Source: Alphaproteobacteria bacterium (GTDB taxonomy: Bacteria; Pseudomonadota; Alphaproteobacteria; Puniceispirillales; UBA1172). Taken from it: a stretch of 18,249 bases of DNA. Below the pieces are notes generated by a model, which saw nothing but the letters and a program-made list of their open reading frames with translations, ran no database searches and was not told the DNA's origin. Positions within the stretch are counted from its first letter, which is position 1. Each line of letters opens with the position of its first letter. Of the stretch, positions 7,934 to 14,674 are shown one piece after another. The DNA is taken from positions 1 through 18,249 of the forward strand of contig JAGWAQ010000015.1 in assembly GCA_021296375.1 (NCBI GenBank), read 5' to 3'. Both the position numbers and the translations under genes were made by a program.

Positions 7934-8667
7934 GCCCGCGCCTTGTCCATGTCACCGCGCATCCGCTGGACGGCGGCAGGCAGCCCCATGGTGATGGCGG
8001 CGCCGATCAGGAAATGCCCGATGTTGAGTTCATGCAATTGCGGAATAGCGGCGACAGGGCCGACCGTATCAAACCCCAGGCCGTGGCCAGCGTGGCACTC
8101 CATCCCCAGTTCATCGGCAATTTTTGCGCCAGCTTTGATCCGCTCCAGTTCTTCCGCCCGGGCGGCGCCGGCGGTGTCGCAATAGCGGCCGGTGTGAAGT
8201 TCAACGATATCAGCCCCGATGGCGCGGCACGCCTCAAGCTGCCTGGCGTCAGCCTCAACAAACATCGACACCCTTATCCCCGCCGCCCCCAGGGCGGTGG
8301 CCAGATCCGTCAGGCGATGCTGGTGGCTGATGACATCAAGTCCCCCTTCGGTGGTCACCTCTTCGCGCTTTTCCGGCACGATGCAGGCGGCGTTCGGCCG
8401 GGTGGCGAGGGCGAGGGCGATCATTTCATCAGTCGCCGCCATTTCAAAATTCAGCGGCCTGGTGATGGTGGCTTTCAGTCGGGTGATGTCCTCATCACGG
8501 ATATGGCGGCGGTCTTCCCGCAGATGGGCGGTGATGCCGTCTGCCCCGGCTTCAATCGCCACCATGGCGGCGGCCACAGGGTCAGGGTGCGCCCCGCCAC
8601 GGGCGTTTCGCACCGTCGCCACATGGTCGATATTCACCCCTAAACGCAGGTACGGACGTTCACTCAT
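7930..8667 (-). CDS. pdxJ: Pyridoxine 5'-phosphate synthase
   Basis: Condenses 1-deoxyxylulose 5-phosphate with 3-amino-2-oxopropyl phosphate to form pyridoxine 5'-phosphate, the last ring-forming step of DXP-dependent vitamin B6 synthesis. A TIM barrel with the N-terminal LGVNIDHVATVRNARGG (9-25), H48 in TAHLRED, E75 in FEMAAT and H195 in HAGHGL match the catalytic H45, E72 and H193 of E. coli. The 245 residues are full length. It overlaps the DUF2062 gene by 8 bases upstream and acpS by 4 bases downstream. Several products in this window need PLP, including both threonine-dehydratase paralogues. Confidence 0.96.
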   Translation of the reverse strand: MSERPYLRLGVNIDHVATVRNARGGAHPDPVAAAMVAIEAGADGITAHLREDRRHIRDEDITRLKATITRPLNFEMAATDEMIALALATRPNAACIVPEKREEVTTEGGLDVISHQHRLTDLATALGAAGIRVSMFVEADARQLEACRAIGADIVELHTGRYCDTAGAARAEELERIKAGAKIADELGMECHAGHGLGFDTVGPVAAIPQLHELNIGHFLIGAAITMGLPAAVQRMRGDMDKARA

Positions 8668-9220
8668 GACGAAGCCTCTTGATTTTCAGTTTCTGCATCC
8701 GGGCATCCCGCAGCATATGCAGTTTGGTTTTGATCCGGCCGGCGAAAAGATAACCCAACCCGAAGGTCACGACCCCGACCCCAAGGCCAATGGCCGTTCC
8801 GCCCACCACCATTGAGACCACAACATTACCGGGGGATTCCATAAAGAACGAAAAGCTCAGCATCGAGACATCAGCCTCGACGGGCGCGACCCCGAGGATC
8901 GACGTGCCAACGGAATAAATCAACACCCAGATCAGGGGGAAGGTCCAGGGGTTGCCCACCAGGGTGCCTATAATGGCAATGATGAAATTGGCGCGCATGG
9001 CCCAGGCCAGCATCATCGCCAGCAGGACATGAAAACCGATAAACGGCGTGAACGACATCGCCACCCCGATGGCAAACCCCATGGCGAGGGAATAGTCCGA
9101 TGAGCGCAGGCGAAGAATGCGCATCAGCAAATAGATCCAGCCACGGGCAAACCCTTTTTGCGGCCAGATAAACGCCACAAGAGAGGCCAGGGGTTTCGGG
9201 GTACGGCGACGGAACAGCAT
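8660..9220 (-). CDS. DUF2062 family inner-membrane protein
   Basis: A small membrane protein of unknown function. After a basic N-terminus (MLFRRRTPKP) there are about three hydrophobic segments: SLAMGFAIGVAMSFTPFIGF, a segment around LLAMMLAWAM to IIAIIGTLV followed by the family hallmark GNPWTFPLIW, and VVVSMVVGGTAIGLGVGVV before a basic C-terminus. The 186 residues match the usual length. The start ATG shares one base with the rel stop (TGATG), which suggests translational coupling. The position between rel/spoT and pdxJ is conserved in many alphaproteobacteria. No function can be read from the sequence. Confidence 0.85.
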   Translation of the reverse strand: MLFRRRTPKPLASLVAFIWPQKGFARGWIYLLMRILRLRSSDYSLAMGFAIGVAMSFTPFIGFHVLLAMMLAWAMRANFIIAIIGTLVGNPWTFPLIWVLIYSVGTSILGVAPVEADVSMLSFSFFMESPGNVVVSMVVGGTAIGLGVGVVTFGLGYLFAGRIKTKLHMLRDARMQKLKIKRLRHE

Positions 9221-11361
9221 CAGGATTTCGCCCGTTCAACAGATTCAATAAACGGGCTGGATTGCATGGCGGCGACAATCGCCGTCAAATGGCGAACATC
9301 CTTAACCTCAACATCAGTGACGAAGGTGAAGAAATCCAGCGTTCGGGTGACGAGCTGGATATTGGTGATATTGCCGCCATGTTCACTGATCAGGGTGGTG
9401 ACGGTGGCAAGGCTGCCGCGTTCATTGGCAATCACCGCCTCCAGCCGCGCCGAAACGATATTCGGGCTGTCGCCTTCCCATTCGATATCAAGCCACAGCT
9501 CCGGCATGGTCGAGAATTTTTCAAGATTCTGGCAATCGACGCGATGAACGGTGATGCCTTTGCCATGGGTCACGATGCCGATAATCCGCTCCCCGGGAAG
9601 AGGCGAGCAGCACCGGCCATGATGAACCGCCATGCCTGGCGTCAAGCCTTTGATGTTGAGCGACGGGGTGGTCGATTGTTGCGTCGATTTGGAACTTGTC
9701 TTGGCGTCGGGCTTGAGTGTTTTTTTCAGCTCCGGGTGGATCAAGGTCAGCACGTCACGGGCGTCGACCTGCCCTTCCCCGACGAGCGCAAACAATTCAA
9801 TATCACTGCCGGTGTCGTAATGGGCCAGCACCGGCAGCAGGTCTTTTTCATCAAAGGTTTTATCGGCGGCCCGAAAGGCTTTAAGCACCAGGGCGCGGCC
9901 AACTTCGGCAAATTCCTGCTGACGTTCAGCCCGCATAAAACGGCGGATCTGGGCCTTGGCGCGGCCGGTTTTACAGAAATCAAGCCATTCCGGGTTGGGG
10001 GTTGCCGTCGATGACCGCAGGACTTCAATCTGATCCCCGTTCTTCAGCAAGGTGGCCAACTGGCGGATGCGGCCATTGATCTTGACCCCGATGCAACTGT
10101 TGCCGACATCAGAATGAACAGCATAGGCAAAATCAACCGCCGTCGCGCCTTTCGGCAGGGGAATCAAACTGCCCTTCGGGGTGAAGCAGAACACCTGATC
10201 GGCGTACATTTCCATTTGGGTATGTTCAAGAAACTCGTCAGGTGAAACGGTGTTCTCCAGAATATTGACCAGATCATTAAGCCATTTCAGCTTGCTGTGT
10301 TCTGTCGCGTTGACGGGCTTGCCGTCGGTGTTGTAGTTCCAGTGCGCCGCGACGCCCCGTTCCGCCACTTCGTGCATTTCCGGCGTGCGGATCTGGACTT
10401 CGATCTTCTTTTTATTGGGGCCGATGATGCCGGTATGCAAGGATTGATACCCGTTGCGCTTGGGGGTTGAGATGTAATCCTTGAACCGCCCCATGACCAT
10501 CGGGTAGCTTTGGTGCAGGATGCCGAGCGCACGGTAGCAATCCGACACTTCAGGCACAATCACGCGAAACGCCATGATGTCGGACAGCTCTTCCATCTCG
10601 ACTTTTTCGCGCTGCATTTTCTGCCAGATGGAATAAGGGGATTTGCGGCGGCCGGACACGGAACTTTCAATATCCGCTTCAAACAGGGTGACGCCCATTT
10701 CATCACAAATCCGGCTGACAAGGTCTTCCGACTGTTCGGCCAGAAACTCAAGCCGCTGCAGGATTGAATTTCTCATCTGGTGGTTCAGCACCGCAAAGGC
10801 CCGGTCTTCCAGCTCATGCTGAAAATGGGTCATGCCGATCCGCTCCGCCAGAGGGGCGAAAATCATCAGGGTTTCCTGGGCGATGCGCTCGCGCTTTTCG
10901 GGCTTTGCGATATGGTCAATGGTCCGCATGTTGTGGGTGCGGTCCGCCAGCTTGACCAGCAGGACACGAATATCCTCACTCATTGCCAGCACCAGTTTGC
11001 GGAAGTTTTCCGCCTGGCGATTGTCGGATTGCATTTCAATCCGCGTTAATTTCGTCACGCCATCGACAAGACGGGCGATTTCATCGGTAAACTGGCTGCG
11101 GATGGATTCAAGGGAAACTTCGGTGTCTTCCACCACATCATGCAAAAGAGCGGTGATGATGGTGGCGGGGTCGACATGCATATCCGCCAGGATATGGGCA
11201 ACCTCGATGGGGTGGGTGAAGTAAGGTTCACCTGAGGCGCGCACCTGTCCGCTATGGGCTTTTTCGGCAAAGCTGAACGCCCGCGACAAGAGATCATCAT
11301 CGATCGCCGGGTTATACGCACGAATCCGGTCCGTGAGCGGTTTGACGTTAAGTTCAGTCAT
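9220..11361 (-). CDS. spoT: Bifunctional (p)ppGpp synthase/hydrolase (Rel/SpoT type)
   Basis: Makes and degrades the alarmone (p)ppGpp. The N-terminal HD hydrolase keeps its metal ligands (H50, HD 74-75 and ED 78-79 in LLHDVVEDT). The synthetase domain (about 230-345) has YSIWQKM, GRFKDYISTPKRNGYQSLHT (291-310) and EVQIRT. RFKD is the RXKD form typical of bifunctional enzymes, not the acidic EXDD of monofunctional RelA. TGS is at about 388-450, a zinc-finger/CC region HHGRCCSPLPGE through HRVDC at about 580-610, and ACT at about 640-710. The length is 713 residues. Most alphaproteobacteria have one such Rel, often called relA, rsh or spoT. It follows rpoZ after 80 bases, and the omega subunit helps form a ppGpp site on RNA polymerase. 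Confidence 0.95.
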   Translation of the reverse strand: MTELNVKPLTDRIRAYNPAIDDDLLSRAFSFAEKAHSGQVRASGEPYFTHPIEVAHILADMHVDPATIITALLHDVVEDTEVSLESIRSQFTDEIARLVDGVTKLTRIEMQSDNRQAENFRKLVLAMSEDIRVLLVKLADRTHNMRTIDHIAKPEKRERIAQETLMIFAPLAERIGMTHFQHELEDRAFAVLNHQMRNSILQRLEFLAEQSEDLVSRICDEMGVTLFEADIESSVSGRRKSPYSIWQKMQREKVEMEELSDIMAFRVIVPEVSDCYRALGILHQSYPMVMGRFKDYISTPKRNGYQSLHTGIIGPNKKKIEVQIRTPEMHEVAERGVAAHWNYNTDGKPVNATEHSKLKWLNDLVNILENTVSPDEFLEHTQMEMYADQVFCFTPKGSLIPLPKGATAVDFAYAVHSDVGNSCIGVKINGRIRQLATLLKNGDQIEVLRSSTATPNPEWLDFCKTGRAKAQIRRFMRAERQQEFAEVGRALVLKAFRAADKTFDEKDLLPVLAHYDTGSDIELFALVGEGQVDARDVLTLIHPELKKTLKPDAKTSSKSTQQSTTPSLNIKGLTPGMAVHHGRCCSPLPGERIIGIVTHGKGITVHRVDCQNLEKFSTMPELWLDIEWEGDSPNIVSARLEAVIANERGSLATVTTLISEHGGNITNIQLVTRTLDFFTFVTDVEVKDVRHLTAIVAAMQSSPFIESVERAKS

Positions 11362-11441
11362 GGCCTTAGATTCGCAGAAATTCGGTTGTTCTGGAAGACC
11401 ATATTGCAGAAAAAAGCGGAAGAAATATGGCGGAAACCGGA

Positions 11442-11879
11442 TCAGGCTTCAGCTTCACCTTCTTCGGCAAAGCCGCCTTCGTCAGCAAATGAGCCTTCAT
11501 CACTGAATGACCCTTCGCCAGCATCTGCATCAGCGCCGATTTGCATGCCTTCAGCATCAGCGCTGTCCGCCCCGAAATCAGAGTTGAAGGAGGCCATATC
11601 ATCCTGAGCGATACTGGCGGCTTCATCGAGGGCAGACTGGTCTTCTTCGCGGCGGGTCATGCGCTGGAGGCTTTTCACCAGATCGTCATTAACGTCATCG
11701 ATCGAGATGGTCTCGTCAGCGATTTCACGCAGGGCCACGACGGGGTTTTTGTCGTTATCACGATCAACGGTAATCGCATCACCGGAAGAAATGCCGCGGG
11801 CACGCTGGGAAGCGGTCAGCACAAGATCAAACCGGTTAGGGATTTTCTCAATGCAATCTTCTACGGTCACGCGTGCCAT
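11442..11879 (-). CDS. rpoZ: RNA polymerase omega subunit with repetitive acidic tail
   Basis: Omega helps fold and retain the beta' subunit and contributes to ppGpp binding on RNA polymerase. The conserved core is MARVTVEDCIEKIPNRFDLV followed by LTASQRARGI and NPVVALREIADE (1-56). I take the ATG at 11879: GGAG lies 6-7 bases upstream and the family N-terminus begins MARVTVEDC. The frame stays open upstream to 11939, but that extension has no family similarity. The product is 145 residues. Its last 24 are four imperfect hexapeptides, EGSFSD, EGSFAD, EGGFAE and EGEAEA, encoded by an 18-base repeat, which gives a very acidic, probably disordered tail. It lies between folK and rel on the minus strand. 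Confidence 0.93.
   Translation of the reverse strand: MARVTVEDCIEKIPNRFDLVLTASQRARGISSGDAITVDRDNDKNPVVALREIADETISIDDVNDDLVKSLQRMTRREEDQSALDEAASIAQDDMASFNSDFGADSADAEGMQIGADADAGEGSFSDEGSFADEGGFAEEGEAEA
11445..11516 (-). repeat. 18-bp coding repeat, four imperfect copies, at the rpoZ 3' end
   Basis: Four consecutive 18-base units (11499-11516, 11481-11498, 11463-11480 and 11445-11462 in reading order) encode EGSFSD, EGSFAD, EGGFAE and EGEAEA. The array ends directly at the stop codon. It has diverged at synonymous and non-synonymous sites, so it is older than the exact duplications in nearby spacers. Confidence 0.8.
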
Positions 11880-11971
11880 GGTCATCTCCGAATGTCTGAA
11901 TGTCAGGTTATCGTGCAGGGCTTTAGCAAAACCTCTCACGAAGGCGCATCTATAACGGTTTATGCCGCCTT

Positions 11972-12003
11972 AATCAAGAGTTTTGGGAATCAAGAGTTTT
12001 GGG
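11972..12003 (+). repeat. Perfect 16-bp tandem duplication between folK and rpoZ
   Basis: AATCAAGAGTTTTGGG occurs twice head to tail (11972-11987 and 11988-12003) without a mismatch. It lies 20 bases past the folK stop in the roughly 140-base spacer ahead of rpoZ. The rest of that spacer shows no clear terminator or strong promoter by eye. Confidence 0.9.
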
Positions 12004-12022
12004 AAACGGGCGCGTTGAGGCG

Positions 12023-12538
12023 TTACGCCAGCGCAACATCCTGATCAGGGTCGACCTCGGCCAGCAGATCATCAATACCGGCGCCGGTCACGGGATGCCG
12101 CCATTGCGGCGCCAGATCCTTGAGCGGACGCAGCACAAATGCCCGCAAATGCATGCGCGGGTGAGGCAGGACAAGATTGCCATCCATCACCCGGCCGCCG
12201 AAATCAACAATATCGATATCCAGCACCCGCGCTTCGTTCCGTTCAACCCGAACCCGGCCAAACCGCGCTTCGCGCAAATGTAGGATCGCGATCACCTCTT
12301 GCGGGGCAAGGTCGGTGCGGATCTCCACCACCGCGTTATGAAACCACGGTTGGTCAGAAACAGGGACAGGCGCGCTTTTGTACCATGGCGATACCGCCAC
12401 CACCTCGATCGCCTCTTCCGTCAGGCTTTCGATGGCCGCCATGCAGCCCTGTTGCGGGGAGCTGTAGCCATCAGGAGTCAGATTGGCGCCAATGCCGAGA
12501 AAAATCCGGCCGTCTGATGATGTTTTTGCAGGCGTCAT
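12023..12538 (-). CDS. folK: 2-amino-4-hydroxy-6-hydroxymethyldihydropteridine pyrophosphokinase
   Basis: HPPK transfers pyrophosphate from ATP to 6-hydroxymethyl-7,8-dihydropterin in folate synthesis. The N-terminus FLGIGANLTPDG matches the family's LGSNxG region. SPWYKSAPV and QPWFHNAVVEI follow. The diagnostic C-terminal segment is RVERNEARVLDIDIVDFGG and then LVLPHPRMHLRAFVLRPL, with the metal-binding DIDI. The length of 171 residues is normal. The ATG at 12538 is the first gene of the minus-strand run; its promoter probably lies in the AT-rich spacer up to 12630. The spacing to rpoZ (about 140 bases) is wide enough that rpoZ may have its own promoter. Confidence 0.93.
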   Translation of the reverse strand: MTPAKTSSDGRIFLGIGANLTPDGYSSPQQGCMAAIESLTEEAIEVVAVSPWYKSAPVPVSDQPWFHNAVVEIRTDLAPQEVIAILHLREARFGRVRVERNEARVLDIDIVDFGGRVMDGNLVLPHPRMHLRAFVLRPLKDLAPQWRHPVTGAGIDDLLAEVDPDQDVALA

Positions 12539-12580
12539 CTTGACAGTCTTTCACAATTAATTACGATAAAAACAAGTATT

Positions 12581-12628
12581 TTTATAAATAGATTTCAACG
12601 ACAAATGTCAATTCGGGACAAATGTCAA
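12581..12628 (-). promoter_or_regulatory. Candidate folK promoter with duplicated TTGACA element
   Basis: On the minus strand two perfect TTGACA hexamers occur 17 bases apart (12628-12623 and 12611-12606), one in each copy of a tandem duplication. The one nearer folK is followed by TTTATA at 17 bases (12588-12583) or TATAAA at 19 bases (12586-12581) in an AT-rich stretch. Each TTGACA overlaps a GACA-NN-TGTC dyad. The promoter is predicted by eye only. Confidence 0.4.
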
Positions 12629-12633
12629 TTCGG
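12600..12633 (+). repeat. Perfect 17-bp tandem duplication upstream of folK
   Basis: GACAAATGTCAATTCGG occurs twice head to tail (12600-12616, 12617-12633) with no mismatch. It lies in the 190-base divergent spacer between folK and the NYN gene. Each unit holds the imperfect palindrome GACAAATGTC and, on the minus strand, a consensus TTGACA. The remainder of the spacer has a GGGGG-CAT-CCCCC dyad at 12682-12694 and no obvious plus-strand promoter. Confidence 0.9.
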
Positions 12634-12728
12634 GTCATTTTTTTTCGACCCCAGTATTTTTACCCAAGCAGCGCCTTGCCCGGGGGCATCCCCCCATTGC
12701 ACTGGGCGCATATAGAAACAAAAAGCTC

Positions 12729-13379
12729 ATGAAAGACACCGACATGTTTTCATTTCTTCAGAATGACCGGTTTGCCGTCTTTATTGATGGTTCAAACCTC
12801 CACGCCACCACCAAAGCCCTTAACTTTGACCTTGATTACAGCAAACTGCTGCAACTCTTCAAAGATTCCGGTCGCCTTCTGCGGGCCTATTATTACACCG
12901 CCTTGCCCGATGGCACAGATTACAACCCCATCCGCAAGCTGGCCGACTGGCTTGATTACAATGGCTACACCATGGTCACCAAACAGACCCGGGAGTTCAC
13001 CGATCACATTACCGGCCGCAAGCGCATCAAAGGCAACATGGACATGGAACTGGCGCTCGACATGCTGAAAATCGCCCCCCATGTTGACCATGTCCTGCTG
13101 TTTTCAGGTGACGGCGATTTCTGCCGCCTTGTGGATGAGGTGCAGAATCTCGGCATCCGCGTGACGGTGGTCTCAAGCGTCAAGACCCGCCCCCCCCTGC
13201 TGGCGGATGTGCTTCGTCGCCAGGCTGATGATTTCATTGATCTCGTCGAACTGCAAAGCTTCATCAGCCGTCCGGAACGCCCTCCCCTGGAGATTGACCA
13301 TGACGATGATCTGCATCATTTGGGCCATGCCGGGGCAACCGATGGCGGCGCCGAAGTGCTGGAAGACAACCGGTCGTGA
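12729..13379 (+). CDS. NYN domain (LabA/DUF88-like) protein, putative ribonuclease
   Basis: PIN-like NYN domain protein, probably a metal-dependent RNase; substrates are unknown. The acidic residues of the fold are visible: D20 in VFIDGSNLHA, D105 and D111 in KGNMDMELALDML, and D128 and D130 in LLFSGDGDF. These are followed by LGIRVTVVSS and the helix LLADVLRRQADDFIDL. The tail (about 186-216) is rich in Asp and His and looks disordered. Two starts are possible: ATG at 12729, with no clear ribosome-binding site, or ATG at 12744, giving MFSFLQNDRF, which is closer to homologue N-termini and has GAAAG upstream. It diverges from folK and is followed after 13 bases by a uracil-DNA glycosylase gene. 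This NYN-folK-rpoZ neighbourhood recurs in alphaproteobacteria. Confidence 0.82.
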   Translation: MKDTDMFSFLQNDRFAVFIDGSNLHATTKALNFDLDYSKLLQLFKDSGRLLRAYYYTALPDGTDYNPIRKLADWLDYNGYTMVTKQTREFTDHITGRKRIKGNMDMELALDMLKIAPHVDHVLLFSGDGDFCRLVDEVQNLGIRVTVVSSVKTRPPLLADVLRRQADDFIDLVELQSFISRPERPPLEIDHDDDLHHLGHAGATDGGAEVLEDNRS

Positions 13380-13392
13380 ACAGACGGTGACC

Positions 13393-14067
13393 ATGACTTC
13401 CGCTCCTGTTAAGCCTGATGTTCCGCCTGATGTTCAGCCTCATGTTCCTTATCGTGATGCCTCCTGCCGGTTATGCCCGCGTCTGGCGGCGTTTCTTGAT
13501 GACGCCCGCGCCAGGCACCCCGGCTGGCATAACGCGCCGGTCAACGGGTTTGGCCCTGTTGACGCGCCGCTGGCGATCGTCGGGCTGGCGCCGGGGATGC
13601 GCGGGGCGAACCGCACCGGCCGTCCCTTTACGGGGGATTTCGCTGGTGATCTGTTGTTCAAGATGCTCGATGAATTCGGCCTGTCGAGAGGCACGTACCA
13701 ATCGGAAGCCGATGACGGGGTTGAACTTACGGGCCTGCGGATCATCAATTCTGTCCGCTGTGTGCCGCCGCAGAACAAGCCAACAGGGGCGGAAATCAAC
13801 ACCTGCCGCCAGTTTCTGGTGCAAGACCTCGCCGCCATGACCAGGCTGAAGGCGATCATCACCCTCGGTCGAATTGGCCATGTGTCTTGCCTCAAGGCAT
13901 TGAATTTACGCGAAAAAGATTACCCCTTCGGGCATAATGCCGGGCATGTCCTGCCGAACGGGGTTCGCCTTGTCGCTTCGTATCATTGCTCACGTTACAA
14001 CACCCAGACCGGCCGCCTGACGGAAGACATGTTCCGCGACGTGTTCCGCAAGGCCACCGCTGTCTAG
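13393..14067 (+). CDS. Family-5 (UDGb-type) uracil-DNA glycosylase
   Basis: Removes uracil, and in some members hypoxanthine or xanthine, from DNA to start base excision repair. The family-5 motif GLAPGMRGANRTGRPFTGD occupies 64-82, and the second active-site motif is SYHCSRYNTQTGRLT (196-210), where many relatives have HPS. Cysteines C25, C28, C123 and C138 fit the [4Fe-4S] ligands of this family. I place the start at the ATG at 13393, giving 224 residues and MTSAPVKPDV; the open frame reaches back to 13207, but that part overlaps the NYN gene and looks non-coding. The N-terminus has a 12-base repeat encoding PDVP, PDVQ and PHVP. It converges with smpB with only 2 bases between stops. Confidence 0.88.
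   Translation: MTSAPVKPDVPPDVQPHVPYRDASCRLCPRLAAFLDDARARHPGWHNAPVNGFGPVDAPLAIVGLAPGMRGANRTGRPFTGDFAGDLLFKMLDEFGLSRGTYQSEADDGVELTGLRIINSVRCVPPQNKPTGAEINTCRQFLVQDLAAMTRLKAIITLGRIGHVSCLKALNLREKDYPFGHNAGHVLPNGVRLVASYHCSRYNTQTGRLTEDMFRDVFRKATAV
13414..13449 (+). repeat. 12-bp coding repeat at the 5' end of the glycosylase gene
   Basis: CCTGATGTTCCG, CCTGATGTTCAG and CCTCATGTTCCT follow one another in frame and encode PDVP, PDVQ and PHVP (residues 8-19), just before the first iron-sulfur cysteines. A preceding CCTGTTAAG may be a worn partial copy. Confidence 0.75.
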
Positions 14068-14069
14068 GC

Positions 14070-14543
14070 TTACTGGTTTTTGAGGATACGGGCTTTCTGG
14101 CGGTCCCAGTCGCGCTTTTTGATGGCCTCGCGCTTGTCCTGTTTCTTGCGGCCTTTCGCCAGACCGAGGGACAATTTCGCCAGGCCGCGATCATTAAAGT
14201 AAATCGCCAGCGGCACCAGCGTCATGCCTTCGCGGTTGATCAGCCCCAGCAGGCGATCATTTTCCTTGCGATGCAGCAGCAACGGGCGTTTGCGTTTCGG
14301 GGCATGCTTGTCCCGCGAGGCGTCAGATTGCGGAATATTGGCATTGATCAGCACCACCCGCCCCTGGTCTTCGCCGGCATAGGATTCGGCGATGCTGGCG
14401 CGACCACGGCGCAGGGATTTCACCTCGCTCCCCAGGAGGATCAATCCCGCTTCGATGGTTTCGGTGATCTCATAATCATGGCGCGCCTTGCGGTTTTCCG
14501 CAACACGGCCAAAAGAGATGGTGTTTGAAGATTTCGCCGCCAT
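14070..14543 (-). CDS. smpB: SsrA-binding protein SmpB
   Basis: Binds tmRNA and delivers it to stalled ribosomes in trans-translation. The core has ISFGRVAENRKARHDYEI, then LLGSEVKSLRRGRASIAESY (34-53) with the tmRNA-binding surface, followed by the basic tail REAIKKRDWDRQKARILKNQ that enters the decoding channel. The length of 157 residues is standard. The ATG at 14543 has a strong AAGGGAGG Shine-Dalgarno 8-9 bases upstream. It follows dapA after a 118-base spacer filled mostly by a tandem repeat. The ssrA gene for tmRNA is not in the window. Confidence 0.96.
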   Translation of the reverse strand: MAAKSSNTISFGRVAENRKARHDYEITETIEAGLILLGSEVKSLRRGRASIAESYAGEDQGRVVLINANIPQSDASRDKHAPKRKRPLLLHRKENDRLLGLINREGMTLVPLAIYFNDRGLAKLSLGLAKGRKKQDKREAIKKRDWDRQKARILKNQ

Positions 14544-14578
14544 GATTGCGGCCTCCCTTCTTGATCAACCGACCCAAT

Positions 14579-14674
14579 GATCAGGATTAAATGTGATCAG
14601 GATTAAATGTGATCAGGATTAAATGTGATCAGGACTAAATGTCATCAGGACCACATCGTAATCAGGACCACAAC
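14579..14674 (+). repeat. 16-bp tandem repeat array between smpB and dapA
   Basis: GATCAGGATTAAATGT is present three times exactly (14579-14594, 14595-14610, 14611-14626) and once with one change (14627-14642). Two worn copies follow (14643-14658 and about 14659-14674, shifted by one inserted base). On the minus strand the outermost copy holds the end of dapA: the TCCTGA in which dapA stops is part of the unit. Copies become more exact with distance from dapA, as expected if the array grew outward from the gene end. Each junction also creates a TGATCA palindrome. Confidence 0.9.

Noticed and set aside
11399..11430. CCATATT / AATATGG inverted repeat between rpoZ and rel, as a terminator
   Set aside because: Seven AT-rich pairs with an 18-base loop and no T run. 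It is too weak to call.
12682..12694. GGGGG-CAT-CCCCC as a terminator
   Set aside because: A short dyad in a divergent spacer with no following T run on either strand. Termination there would have no upstream gene to serve.
13207..13392. N-terminal extension of the uracil-DNA glycosylase frame
   Set aside because: It overlaps the conserved end of the NYN gene in another frame. The translated extension has no family similarity, and the ATG at 13393 gives the usual length.
14579..14674. CRISPR array
   Set aside because: Units abut with no unique spacers, are only 16 bases long, and no cas gene is nearby.
14579..14674. Iteron-type replication origin
   Set aside because: No rep gene, DnaA-box cluster or plasmid context; the array starts at a gene end, like the other duplications here.
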